Of a DNA stretch of 33,458 bases, positions 1-5,160 are shown piece after piece; the first letter of the stretch is position 1, and each line of letters starts with the position of its first letter. The DNA is from a virus. Made by a program: the position numbers and the translations under genes. Location: IMG/VR virus record IMGVR_UViG_3300042452_000250, positions 1 through 33,458 of that record; one strand, 5' to 3'. The notes beneath the pieces were generated by a model. It did not search any database. It saw only the letters and a list, made by a program, of their open reading frames with translations, and had not been told where the DNA came from.

Positions 1-113
1 GCGTCAGCGATGTTCTCCTGCTCCACTGAATCGGTGATAGAGTCCAGGATGCTCAGCAGTTCGGCACCGTTGGCGGCGCGGTTCAGCAGGGCAGCAGCAA
101 GGTCAGCGGTCAT
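1..113 (-). CDS. Hypothetical protein, N-terminal part (cut by window edge)
   Basis: The frame begins at ATG 113-111 and runs off the left edge without a stop, giving 37 residues that start MTADLAAALLNRAANG and continue with a Leu/Ile-rich helix. It is alanine- and leucine-rich and looks helical. It follows the 58-residue gene 152-328 by 38 bp and probably shares its transcript. I do not recognise the family. Confidence 0.55.
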   Translation of the reverse strand, partial: MTADLAAALLNRAANGAELLSILDSITDSVEQENIAD

Positions 114-151
114 GATGGAAGGAAGGTAGAAGGTCAAAGGGTGGGGGAGAA

Positions 152-328
152 TCAGGCAGCGATCAGCAGGTCATTCTCCCAGCGGGCGGCGCTCAGGATC
201 TCATCATAGATTCGATCCGCGACCTGATCAACGTAGCGGCGCTCATCTGCTTTCATGATCGCTGCTTTGCACTGGGCGGCGATCTCATCGATGCTGAGGG
301 CGCGATCGGTGGCAGGGTTGTAGCGCAT
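152..328 (-). CDS. Small hypothetical protein (58 aa)
   Basis: Starts MRYNPATDRALSIDEIAAQC and ends DLLIAA. It is mostly charged and predicted helical, with no cysteine cluster or membrane segment. The ATG lies 25 bp downstream of a TATAAT box (353-358), and the leader ends in CCGAACC just before the start. The upstream regulator site overlaps the end of the neighbouring gene. Function unknown. Confidence 0.7.
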   Translation of the reverse strand: MRYNPATDRALSIDEIAAQCKAAIMKADERRYVDQVADRIYDEILSAARWENDLLIAA

Positions 329-352
329 GGTTCGGTTGAGTGAACTGAGAGA

Positions 353-411
353 ATTATAGAGCAGTTTAGGGTCGGTGCTCAGGACCTTGTGCCAGTTTAG
401 AGGTCGTCCAT
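353..411 (-). promoter_or_regulatory. 24-mer promoter module: -10 at 353-358, 24-mer at 388-411
   Basis: TATAAT (minus strand) lies 29 bp from the pseudo-palindrome TGTGCCAGTT-TAGA-GGTCGTCCAT. The stop codon of gene 397-624 sits inside the 24-mer. It should drive 152-328. No -35 box is visible. Confidence 0.7.
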
Positions 412-624
412 CATCTCACAGATCTCCAGACCGTCGATCACGGGATCATCCCAGCGGCAGCCGTCTGGGGTCTCCTTGCTGCCACACTCCCAGAGTTGGG
501 CTACCAGGTCCTGGTAGTTGCGGCAGCGGCGAGCGGCATGGTAGATGCTCTCATCGTTCTGAATCCAGAGGGCGACGTTCCAGGTCTCCCAGTTTGCCCA
601 TCCGTTGAAGGTTGCGGTGCTCAT
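397..624 (-). CDS. Conserved small protein with NWETWNVALWI motif (75 aa)
   Basis: The N-terminal block reads GWANWETWNVALWIQND, a tryptophan-rich signature I associate with small proteins in cyanobacteria and their phages; its biochemical role is not known to me. The remainder is acidic and ends EICEMMDDL. The start follows the leader CAGTTCAAACGAAACCG, about 22 bp downstream of TATACT (647-652). The TAA stop overlaps the regulator site of the next unit. Confidence 0.8.
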   Translation of the reverse strand: MSTATFNGWANWETWNVALWIQNDESIYHAARRCRNYQDLVAQLWECGSKETPDGCRWDDPVIDGLEICEMMDDL

Positions 625-646
625 CGGTTTCGTTTGAACTGAAGTC

Positions 647-706
647 AGTATAGAGGGTCAGCGGGCGATCAGGTCGGCAGCAGTGGACAGTGCGTCTGCT
701 GTCACA
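647..706 (-). promoter_or_regulatory. 24-mer promoter module: -10 at 647-652, 24-mer at 683-706
   Basis: TATACT is followed upstream by exactly 30 bp and then the 24-mer (plus strand GTGGACAGTG-CGTC-TGCTGTCACA). The 24-mer lies wholly inside the coding sequence of 658-822, so the protein must accommodate it. It drives 397-624. Confidence 0.65.
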
Positions 707-822
707 ACCCGCACAGGGCGGATCGGTTCCCAGAGCAACCATAGCAGGGTGCCACCGATCACAAGGCGCAGCATGGTAGCACGGTGAAACTCAGGGGAAC
801 GGGAGCGGGTCAGGGTTCGCAT
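658..822 (-). CDS. Small membrane protein (38 or 54 aa)
   Basis: From ATG 822 the protein has 54 residues, with a basic N-terminus and then the hydrophobic stretch LRLVIGGTLLWLLW followed by EPIRPVRVV and an alanine-rich tail. An internal ATG at 774 gives a 38-residue version starting at the membrane segment. The outer start overlaps the upstream stop (TGATG), which argues for coupling; the inner start better matches a typical short inner-membrane protein. The C-terminal codons contain the 683-706 regulator site. Confidence 0.6.
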   Translation of the reverse strand: MRTLTRSRSPEFHRATMLRLVIGGTLLWLLWEPIRPVRVVTADALSTAADLIAR

Positions 823-983
823 CATCGTTCCAGTTGTGCCAGGGAGGACGGAGCGATGTGAGAGGGGGAACCACAGGAGCGGTAGAAGTCTACCATACGA
901 TCCGCCTCCTCTTTACTGGTGAACCACTGAGACCGCCACTCACAGGCATTGTAGGGGGTCTGGTAACGGACTTCGAAACGCAT
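822..983 (-). CDS. Small hypothetical protein (53 aa)
   Basis: The ATG at 983 (MRFEVRYQTPYNACEWRS) was chosen because it follows the leader CAGTTCAAACGACCCCA after TAGAAT (1006-1011). An in-frame ATG further upstream (1007) would precede the expected RNA start. It is aromatic-rich, with a charged helix EEADRMVDFYRS. It overlaps the next gene by TGATG. Function unknown. Confidence 0.65.
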   Translation of the reverse strand: MRFEVRYQTPYNACEWRSQWFTSKEEADRMVDFYRSCGSPSHIAPSSLAQLER

Positions 984-1005
984 TGGGGTCGTTTGAACTG
1001 AGGTC

Positions 1006-1065
1006 ATTCTAAGGGCAGCGCCGCTCAGTGGCGGTCGCTGATGTGCCAGTTGGTGGATTGGACCT
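1006..1065 (-). promoter_or_regulatory. 24-mer promoter module: -10 at 1006-1011, 24-mer at 1042-1065
   Basis: TAGAAT is separated by 30 bp from TGTGCCAGTT-GGTG-GATTGGACCT (plus strand). One arm is conserved and the other degenerate. The site lies inside the 3' end of 1025-1174. It drives 822-983. Confidence 0.6.
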
Positions 1066-1174
1066 GAGGGGGAGCGATCTCATCACGGCGCACCGCCTGG
1101 CGGTATGCTTCCTCTGCTGCCACCTTAGCGGTGTACTCTGCCATCACGCTGGCGATCAGTTCGTCGTGAGTCAT
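1025..1174 (-). CDS. Small hypothetical protein (49 aa)
   Basis: Starts MTHDELIASVMAEYTAKVAAEEAYRQ, a helical acidic/basic stretch, and ends STNWHISDRH. The ATG at 1174 follows the A-rich leader AAACAAACCAAG. The in-frame ATG at 1189 falls at the expected +1 and is less likely. The last 14 codons contain the 24-mer used by the next gene. Confidence 0.6.
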   Translation of the reverse strand: MTHDELIASVMAEYTAKVAAEEAYRQAVRRDEIAPPQVQSTNWHISDRH

Positions 1175-1195
1175 CTTGGTTTGTTTCATGAGATC

Positions 1196-1254
1196 AGTAT
1201 AGGGCATCAGGGGGGCAGTGGGCGGTTTGGTGGACGGTTCGGGAACTGGCACAG
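1196..1254 (-). promoter_or_regulatory. 24-mer promoter module: -10 at 1196-1201, 24-mer at 1231-1254
   Basis: TATACT is 29 bp from the 24-mer (plus strand TGGACGGTTC-GGGA-ACTGGCACAG). A CCAAACCGCCC stretch abuts the 24-mer, as it does at 3026-3049. The same 24-mer also faces a plus-strand -10 at 1283-1288, so it may be bidirectional. Confidence 0.7.
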
Positions 1255-1288
1255 GGTGCCTTGCTGGGGGTCGCTGGGGCCCTATACT
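1231..1288 (+). promoter_or_regulatory. Possible divergent plus-strand promoter
   Basis: On the plus strand the same 24-mer is followed after 28 bp by TATACTGA (1283-1288). Here the GGCACA half is nearest the -10, the arrangement seen in most minus-strand modules. The predicted RNA would run through the conserved block at 1305-1356. Confidence 0.45.
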
Positions 1289-1304
1289 GAGGTCACAAGC
1301 GAAG

Positions 1305-1356
1305 GAGGGGCGGGGTAGCCCTGAGGACGAAAAAGGTCGTCACGGGGGCAGCCTTG
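1305..1356 (+). other. Conserved block, copy 1 (possible small RNA or remnant)
   Basis: It shares with 4517-4570 the pattern GAGGGG-nn-GGGTAnCCCTG-nn-GACGAAAA, followed by a TCGYCAC segment. A GACGA/TCGTC stem with a GGGTAGCCC mini-hairpin can form. No start codon is in phase on the plus strand. On the minus strand the frame resembles the FRxQGYPxP stretch of copy 2 but lacks a start and carries an indel, so it may be non-coding or decayed. Confidence 0.4.
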
Positions 1357-1377
1357 AAATAATAGAAAAAAGAAAGT

Positions 1378-1407
1378 ATAAAAAAAGGGGGCGGATGTTG
1401 CCCCCTT
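1378..1407 (-). terminator. Intrinsic terminator after 1417-1983
   Basis: On the minus strand a 6-bp stem GGGGGC/GCCCCC (1387-1392 with 1400-1405) and a 7-nt loop are followed by seven T residues. It begins about 10 bp after the stop of 1417-1983. Confidence 0.85.
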
Positions 1408-1416
1408 AGGTTAATC

Positions 1417-1983
1417 TCAGTTCAGCGAAAGTTCATCCAGGTTGCTGATGCTGATGGTGCTGAACTCTTGCAGAACCTTTACATCGTTAATGTCAAAGTA
1501 CAGGTCCACTGCTTCAACAATGCCGTTGTATTGTGCCTGCAAAACGTGGTTAATCTTGGTGCGTTCTTTGGCACTCACAACATCATCGAATCCCTGAACT
1601 TCGCCTGCTTTGTTGAAGCGGGGTGCCACACGGGGAAGCACACTCACAAACAACACTTTTTCCATTTGAATGTTAGGAGCGAACATCAAACGTGCCGCTT
1701 CGCCTACACTGGTGTTAGCGTAGTTTTTAATATTTTTGTTGATGTTGCTGTTAAGTGCTTTTCCAAGAATAGCAACCTTAAGTTCACCATTAACAAACCC
1801 AGCAATATCAATGTCAAAGGTGCCACCGAAACCATCAACGGGAAGTTGGTATTCATACTGCCAGGTATATTCTGCCCAATCAGGATTTGCATTCAGAACC
1901 TCATCCAGCAGCACTTTATGAAACTCATCAGTACGCTTGGAAGAACGAACGTTCTGAAAGGAAGTCTCGAGGAAGGTTTCCAT
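1417..1983 (-). CDS. Hypothetical protein, possible PD-(D/E)xK-like fold (188 aa)
   Basis: ATG 1983 (METFLETSFQNVRSS) is preferred. The ATG at 2037 lies only 2 bp past the -10 hexamer and cannot be in the transcript. Near residue 57 a D-I-D-I-A-G strand is followed after a short turn by E-L-K-V-A-I-L, which has the spacing of a PD-(D/E)xK nuclease core, but this is a pattern guess and the surrounding motifs are not diagnostic. It is expressed alone from 2039-2097 and closed by its own terminator. The 5' leader can form a GGGGGG/CCCCCC hairpin (plus 2009-2031 region) that might modulate translation. Confidence 0.75.
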   Translation of the reverse strand: METFLETSFQNVRSSKRTDEFHKVLLDEVLNANPDWAEYTWQYEYQLPVDGFGGTFDIDIAGFVNGELKVAILGKALNSNINKNIKNYANTSVGEAARLMFAPNIQMEKVLFVSVLPRVAPRFNKAGEVQGFDDVVSAKERTKINHVLQAQYNGIVEAVDLYFDINDVKVLQEFSTISISNLDELSLN

Positions 1984-2038
1984 GTTAAGTGAAGAGAATT
2001 GTTTGTGGGGGGTCGGTTTCCTTCCCCCCGATGACATT

Positions 2039-2097
2039 AGTATGGCAGAGGGTGGGGGTCACCGCAAGGGGGTGTGTGCCACTTCAACGATTGGCAC
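2039..2097 (-). promoter_or_regulatory. 24-mer promoter module: -10 at 2039-2044, 24-mer at 2074-2097
   Basis: CATACT lies 29 bp from TGTGCCACTT-CAAC-GATTGGCACA. This is the most symmetric copy at its ends, with GTGCC and GGCAC arms. The stop of 2084-2983 is inside it. It drives 1417-1983. Confidence 0.7.
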
Positions 2098-2983
2098 ACT
2101 GAAAGCGTCCGCTGTTGAAGTTAGCGTTAGAAAAGACCTCACGATTGACCAGTTTGAACATACCAAACTGATTCACCAGAACGTAACCCTCAGAGTCGAT
2201 TCTGTTGCCGTAGAGATAAGCGGCAGGACCATCATTGCGGCAGATGAACAAACAGTCATCTTTGATAGACTTCACCAATTCCCACAAACGCAGCAGGTTA
2301 GCATCACAATCGAAATCCTCAGGGTTGATCTCTTCACCAGCACGAATGCAGGCGTTGATCTGTTGTTTGATCTTTGCTGCCTCTTTATCACTCACGAACT
2401 GTGCAGTGGTTGCCATTTGACGGGCGAACTTACACACCTCTTCAACATCAGCGAACGAATCCTGATTGTGCAGGATGTATGCATTCGGTTTCACGAACTT
2501 CACCGTTTCAGTATCAGTCCAGGTGCTACGGTCAGGGAATGCCTGAGCATCACGAAGATCACTCTCAGCATAATAGCAAGTGTGAGGGGCGATGATAATT
2601 TTCTGGGAAACTACATCGGGGAACTGATACGTAATGGTGTTGGATTTGTATTCAGTATCACCACCGAACCCGATGAAGTCTGCCTGATAAATTGTCTCAA
2701 AGCGGGGCAGATAATCAAAGCACGAATGCAGAATGTCTGCCACGTTGCCTTCATAGTGTTGATCAATCTCATCGTGAGAGTGAGCAATACGAATCTTCTT
2801 TTTGTTGAATACTGCTTTCGTGCCCACGAAGAATGTACCCGTTGCAGGATCAATCCCCCACACAATTGCAGGGGCGCCATCAATCTTGACGCTCAGATTG
2901 CCAGGCGTCACGAACCAATCCAGGACAGAAAGATCACCCGTGAGGATGGTATCTTCGGGGTGCTCGAGGTGTGTGTTTTTCAT
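2084..2983 (-). CDS. KxDG nucleotidyltransferase/ligase-like protein (299 aa)
   Basis: Residues 33-36 read K-I-D-G in the context LSVKIDGAPAIVWG, resembling motif I of ATP-dependent ligases and capping enzymes, where the lysine is adenylylated. A following strand FFVGTKAVFNK (about 51-61) fits the rest of such a fold. I recall similar proteins in T4-like cyanophages filed as an uncharacterised family (possibly DUF6267). Ligase activity is inferred from the motif only. The start is MKNTHLEHPED at 2983; the -10 CATACT ends only 7 bp upstream, so the mRNA may be leaderless. The stop lies in the regulator site of the next unit. Confidence 0.7.
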   Translation of the reverse strand: MKNTHLEHPEDTILTGDLSVLDWFVTPGNLSVKIDGAPAIVWGIDPATGTFFVGTKAVFNKKKIRIAHSHDEIDQHYEGNVADILHSCFDYLPRFETIYQADFIGFGGDTEYKSNTITYQFPDVVSQKIIIAPHTCYYAESDLRDAQAFPDRSTWTDTETVKFVKPNAYILHNQDSFADVEEVCKFARQMATTAQFVSDKEAAKIKQQINACIRAGEEINPEDFDCDANLLRLWELVKSIKDDCLFICRNDGPAAYLYGNRIDSEGYVLVNQFGMFKLVNREVFSNANFNSGRFQCANR

Positions 2984-2989
2984 GCTGTT

Positions 2990-3049
2990 AGTATGGCACG
3001 GAATCGGGGGGTCTGGGCGGTTTGGTGGACACTTGCCCAACTGGCACAG
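2990..3049 (-). promoter_or_regulatory. 24-mer promoter module: -10 at 2990-2995, 24-mer at 3026-3049
   Basis: CATACT is 30 bp from the 24-mer (plus TGGACACTTG-CCCA-ACTGGCACAG). CCAAACCGCCC follows the 24-mer in the direction of transcription. It drives 2084-2983. Confidence 0.7.
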
Positions 3050-3068
3050 GGCGGCCGCTTCATGGTAT

Positions 3069-3093
3069 AAAAAAGGGGGGCACGAATGCCCCC
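3069..3093 (-). terminator. Intrinsic terminator after 3101-3448
   Basis: On the minus strand a GGGGGC...GCCCCC stem with the loop ATTCGT region is followed by TTTTTT. It lies immediately after the TAA at 3101-3103. Confidence 0.85.
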
Positions 3094-3100
3094 GAATTCT

Positions 3101-3448
3101 TTATGCAAACATGAACCCATCTTTGAATTCATACTCATTGTAAACAGGCGAAGTTCCCGCCTGTCCAACGAACTTATGAACGAACCAATTCCAGTTGCGT
3201 TGAAATACACATTCGCCCTTGATTCCATGCTCTTGAAGAATCGCATTCAGGCGGGATTTGGTGGTGTTGGACTGATGCCCACCATCAAAGATCTGCACGA
3301 AATCATCACCAATGGTGGCAATGTGGTTGCCGTAAAGAAACACTTTCGACTCGTTAGTTTCAGAATCGAATTGAACAGAAGTGTTGTCTTTTTGCCAGTT
3401 CTGATTGTTCAGAATGGCGGCGTTCATTTCACGTTCGATCTTACGCAT
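3101..3448 (-). CDS. Conserved hypothetical protein (115 aa)
   Basis: The core reads KVFLYGNHIATIGDD then IFDGGHQSNTTKSRLNAIL and VFQRNWNWFV, a set of strands I recall from phage proteins of unknown function that share the HGNHIA and TTKSRLNA motifs. Start MRKIEREMNAAIL at 3448 lies 24 bp after CATACT (3473-3478); an internal ATG at 3427 is an alternative. It is a monocistronic unit with its own promoter and terminator. Confidence 0.8.
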   Translation of the reverse strand: MRKIEREMNAAILNNQNWQKDNTSVQFDSETNESKVFLYGNHIATIGDDFVQIFDGGHQSNTTKSRLNAILQEHGIKGECVFQRNWNWFVHKFVGQAGTSPVYNEYEFKDGFMFA

Positions 3449-3472
3449 GGGTTGAATCGCGTTGACAAAGGT

Positions 3473-3532
3473 AGTATGGACCAGATCGGGGGGCATTGCA
3501 ACCCCCCTTGTGCCACTTCTCAGACTGTCACA
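3473..3532 (-). promoter_or_regulatory. 24-mer promoter module: -10 at 3473-3478, 24-mer at 3509-3532
   Basis: CATACT is 30 bp from TGTGCCACTT-CTCA-GACTGTCACA. The spacer holds a GGGGGG/CCCCCC hairpin (3488-3507) without a T-run. The TGA of 3520-3708 is inside the 24-mer. It drives 3101-3448. Confidence 0.75.
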
Positions 3533-3708
3533 TCCTCCAGCAGTTCGGGATTGTATTCTGTAACCTCAGCGATCAATTCTTCATCAGAATAGGACGAAAG
3601 ATTGTCCCTCAAAGTATCATAAACGAAACACTCCATTGTTTTCATGTCCATCCCATCTAGAATCTGCTGAGCATAATCAGCGATGAGTTCTTCGCGGTTG
3701 ATTGTCAT
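3520..3708 (-). CDS. Small conserved protein (62 aa)
   Basis: Start MTINREELIADYAQQILDGM, then FVYDTLRDNLSSYSDEELIAEVTEYNPELL: an all-helical acidic protein. The start at 3708 is 1 bp after the upstream TGA. The pattern YSDEELI-EVTEYNPELL recurs in my memory of cyanophage small proteins. Function unknown. Confidence 0.8.
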   Translation of the reverse strand: MTINREELIADYAQQILDGMDMKTMECFVYDTLRDNLSSYSDEELIAEVTEYNPELLEDVTV

Positions 3709-3709
3709 T

Positions 3710-3976
3710 TCAGTTAGCGTAGAGTGGGAGTTTCTTACGGAGACTGATTGCATCGTCAATCATCTCACCAACCTGTTCGTAAATGTAGGACGAACCACCT
3801 ACATCAGCGAGCACATCTTGCGTGAAGAGTGAAGAAAAATACACTTCCTGTTCGTCTTCATCATTCTCAAACACATCATGTTGAGTGAACACGAATGCAG
3901 CACAGGGAGCGTTCTCACCTTGACTCTCAATCATTGAGTTGATAGAGTCACGAAGTTCAGAAAGTGTGCGGAACAT
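3710..3976 (-). CDS. Hypothetical protein (88 aa)
   Basis: Begins MFRTLSELRDSINSMIE and contains CAAFVFTQHDVF, then an acidic stretch NDEDEQEVYFSS and a helix YEQVGEMIDDAISL. The start overlaps the upstream TGA (TGATG), indicating translational coupling with 3976-4104. Probably a soluble acidic protein of unknown role. Confidence 0.75.
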   Translation of the reverse strand: MFRTLSELRDSINSMIESQGENAPCAAFVFTQHDVFENDEDEQEVYFSSLFTQDVLADVGGSSYIYEQVGEMIDDAISLRKKLPLYAN

Positions 3977-4104
3977 CAGTAATCGTAGTTTGCGTTCAGG
4001 TACTCATTGAGATCGAACTTCTCACCTTCACGAAGTTCGGGAATGTCCAGGTCGAAAATCTCACCTGGCATGTCTTGAATCTCTTGCCAGAGTTCATCAA
4101 ACAT
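3976..4104 (-). CDS. Small acidic protein (42 aa)
   Basis: The sequence runs from MFDELWQEIQDMPGEIFDLD to NANYDY. It is highly acidic. ATG 4104 follows the leader TTCGTTCCTGAGAGACAAACC, half of which is repeated before 4184-4387. First gene of the 4104-3520 three-gene unit. Confidence 0.7.
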   Translation of the reverse strand: MFDELWQEIQDMPGEIFDLDIPELREGEKFDLNEYLNANYDY

Positions 4105-4128
4105 GGTTTGTCTCTCAGGAACGAATGT

Positions 4129-4188
4129 AATTTATCAGGGGGAAGATCGGATTTCAACCGATCTTGTGCCACTTGCTCAACCGTCACA
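4129..4188 (-). promoter_or_regulatory. 24-mer promoter module: -10 at 4129-4134, 24-mer at 4165-4188
   Basis: TAAATT is 30 bp from TGTGCCACTT-GCTC-AACCGTCACA. The spacer carries a perfect 8-bp stem AAGATCGG/CCGATCTT (4143-4165) that could end upstream transcription. The TGA of 4184-4387 is inside the 24-mer. Confidence 0.7.
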
Positions 4189-4387
4189 CCTCACTCATAA
4201 CTTTAAGACGACGCATGATATCATAAATTTCCATATCATCCATATCGACTTCGTTCATATCAACGGGAGCGAATTCTTCGAGGTTAATATTACCATTTGC
4301 ATAGATCGGAGCATAATACAACTCATCACCATCTTCCTGACTCAAAGTATACACACAACCGTGATTGGTGGAAGTGAGAAAAATCAT
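4184..4387 (-). CDS. Small hypothetical protein (67 aa)
   Basis: Start MIFLTSTNHGCVYTLSQEDG at 4387, chosen because the leader TTCGTTCCTGAGA matches that of 3976-4104. The middle reads DELYYAPIYANG and the end is acidic with many Met/Asp. Likely a small beta-strand domain plus helix; function unknown. Confidence 0.7.
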   Translation of the reverse strand: MIFLTSTNHGCVYTLSQEDGDELYYAPIYANGNINLEEFAPVDMNEVDMDDMEIYDIMRRLKVMSEV

Positions 4388-4409
4388 CGGAAATCTCAGG
4401 AACGAAACC

Positions 4410-4469
4410 AACATAACCCGCCACGTGGCAGATCACAACCCCCCTTGTGCCAGTTCTAGAACTGTCCAC
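4410..4469 (-). promoter_or_regulatory. 24-mer promoter module: -10 at 4410-4415, 24-mer at 4446-4469
   Basis: TATGTT is 30 bp from TGTGCCAGTT-CTAG-AACTGTCCAC, one of the cleanest palindromes. It drives 4184-4387. It is also followed on the plus strand after 29 bp by TATCTT (4499-4504), making it a candidate divergent promoter. Confidence 0.7.
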
Positions 4470-4504
4470 TAGATGCCCCACCAGGTCCGCTGCCGTGCTA
4501 TCTT
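4446..4504 (+). promoter_or_regulatory. Possible divergent plus-strand promoter
   Basis: TATCTT at 4499-4504 is 29 bp downstream of the 24-mer, and 14 bp before the GAGGGG start of conserved block copy 2. The same geometry occurs at 1231-1288. Confidence 0.4.
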
Positions 4505-4570
4505 ATAAGAAATCCAATGAGGGGAAGGGTATCCCTGCTGACGAAAATACATCGCCACTCCCCCTGCCAT
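4469..4570 (-). CDS. Tiny hypothetical protein (33 aa), overlaps conserved block copy 2
   Basis: The sequence starts MAGGVAMYFRQQGYPSP and ends TWWGI. Its TAG stop abuts the 24-mer at 4446-4469, as for most genes here, and a terminator plus 24-mer lie upstream, which favours a real gene. FRxQGYPxP can also be read in the related block at 1305-1356, with silent changes, but that copy has no start. The competing idea is a non-coding RNA on either strand. Confidence 0.4.
   Translation of the reverse strand: MAGGVAMYFRQQGYPSPHWISYKIARQRTWWGI
4517..4570 (+). other. Conserved block, copy 2 (possible small RNA)
   Basis: Shares GAGGGG-nn-GGGTATCCCTG, GACGAAAA and TCGCCAC with 1305-1356. On the minus strand the stem GGCGA/TCGTC pairs with a G-U; on the plus strand the same position would be an A-C mismatch, which slightly favours minus-strand RNA or a coding origin. 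A 62-residue plus-strand frame starts at 4517 but looks spurious. Confidence 0.4.
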
Positions 4571-4579
4571 AAAATATTC

Positions 4580-4609
4580 ATTCTCAATAAGAAACCCCTT
4601 ATTGAGAAT
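4580..4609. terminator. 12-bp perfect hairpin, probable terminator
   Basis: ATTCTCAATAAG and CTTATTGAGAAT form a 12-bp stem with a 6-nt loop. In the minus direction the overlapping CCCC...GGGG stem (4595-4598 with 4611-4614) is followed by TTTCT. It would terminate the 4643-4795 transcript. The ATTCTCAA motif recurs near 5284, 5308 and 5500. Confidence 0.6.
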
Positions 4610-4642
4610 AGGGGATCTTGTGCCAATTCGAGAACTGTCACA
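4584..4642 (-). promoter_or_regulatory. 24-mer at 4619-4642 with weak -10
   Basis: TGTGCCAATT-CGAG-AACTGTCACA directly follows the TAA of 4643-4795. The hexamer at the expected distance is only TATTGA (4584-4589). On the plus strand TACAAT (4672-4677) lies 29 bp away. Direction is uncertain. Confidence 0.5.
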
Positions 4643-4795
4643 TTAATCGAACGGATCGAACTCTTTCACCCTACAATGGAGATCTTCATTCGGTTCGAGT
4701 TGTAATAGTTCTCGCCAATTAATATGATCTAGATCTAGATCATCATAACACATAATGTCTAGTGTAACCTGTACAATGCGTTTCTGTGCTAACAT
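4643..4795 (-). CDS. Small conserved protein (50 aa)
   Basis: The start is MLAQKRIVQVTLDIMCYDDL; it continues with INWRELLQLEPNED and ends EFDPFD. RVQVTLDV, YDDLD and LLQLEPxED patterns are familiar from T4-like cyanophage small proteins. ATG 4795 follows a strong promoter (4822-4850). Codons for DDLDLDH form a perfect 20-bp palindrome at 4724-4743 made of CTAGAT units. Confidence 0.75.
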   Translation of the reverse strand: MLAQKRIVQVTLDIMCYDDLDLDHINWRELLQLEPNEDLHCRVKEFDPFD

Positions 4796-4821
4796 GACAT
4801 CTAGATGTGTATGTGTACTAG

Positions 4822-4850
4822 ATTATATCATGCATAATGACGATACGCAA
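4822..4850 (-). promoter_or_regulatory. Sigma-70-type promoter, TTGCGT-17-TATAAT
   Basis: -35 TTGCGT (4845-4850), a 17-bp spacer, and -10 TATAAT (4822-4827). The -10 overlaps the stop codon of 4828-4980. It drives 4643-4795. No 24-mer is present. Confidence 0.8.
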
Positions 4851-4980
4851 GTGATTCATAATCTTGCCCATCTCGTGCATAATCCTCGTCGAGATCCTGT
4901 GCATCTAGTGCATAATACTCGTCGAGATCCGCGTAATCATTGCCTGTGTATGTGTAGTCGAGATCGTAGTCGTCGTACAT
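4828..4980 (-). CDS. Acidic tyrosine-rich protein (50 aa)
   Basis: Composition is dominated by Asp, Tyr, Glu and Leu: MYDDYDLDYTYTGNDYADLD, then two LDE repeats and a tail SLAYRHYA. It carries a strong negative charge, as in small phage proteins that mimic DNA or bind host factors, but that is speculation. The LDE codons are CTCGACGAG, the motif also repeated in its untranslated leader. Driven by 5011-5039. Confidence 0.65.
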   Translation of the reverse strand: MYDDYDLDYTYTGNDYADLDEYYALDAQDLDEDYARDGQDYESLAYRHYA

Positions 4981-5128
4981 AAGCTCGTCGAGATTTGTGA
5001 ACGCTATCGTATTGTAGCATAAAACTCGACGAGATGCAATCTAGACTAGATGTAGAGCTCGTCGAGAATCATACCAGTATATATACGGTCTCGTCGAATT
5101 TTATGTGCATCTCGACACATATCTCGAC
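4885..5128. repeat. Cluster of CTCGWCGAG palindromic motifs
   Basis: Exact CTCGTCGAG or CTCGACGAG occurs at 4885-4893, 4918-4926, 4984-4992, 5025-5033 and 5058-5066, with near copies at 5090-5098 and around 5110-5128 (ATCTCGAC). Some are in codons and some in leaders or promoters, so the constraint appears to be on DNA. Confidence 0.65.
5011..5039 (-). promoter_or_regulatory. Sigma-70-type promoter, TTGCAT-17-TACAAT
   Basis: -35 at 5034-5039, a 17-bp spacer containing CTCGTCGAG, and -10 at 5011-5016. It lies 31 bp upstream of the ATG of 4828-4980. Confidence 0.8.
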
Positions 5129-5131
5129 TAG

Positions 5132-5160
5132 ATTCTATCACGAACTTATAAGAATGTCAA
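5132..5160 (-). promoter_or_regulatory. Strong sigma-70 promoter, TTGACA-17-TAGAAT
   Basis: Consensus -35 TTGACA (5155-5160), a 17-bp spacer and TAGAAT (5132-5137). Likely an early promoter read by the unmodified host polymerase, firing toward 4980 and 4795. Confidence 0.85.

Noticed and set aside
1318-1345. Possible hammerhead ribozyme, because CTGAGGACGAAA resembles the conserved core
   Set aside because: The core needs CUGANGA, stem II and GAAA in order with a cleavable stem. Stem II is absent and position A9 fails in the alternative upstream alignment, so it is chance similarity.
1982-3070. Long plus-strand open frame of 362 residues
   Set aside because: It lies antisense to two well-supported minus-strand genes (1417-1983 end and 2084-2983), lacks a promoter or domain, and reads as an unstructured Cys/Ile-rich sequence.
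3086-3592. Plus-strand frame of 168 residues
   Set aside because: It covers 3101-3448 in the opposite sense, where the NHIA/TTKSRLNA motifs identify the true gene.
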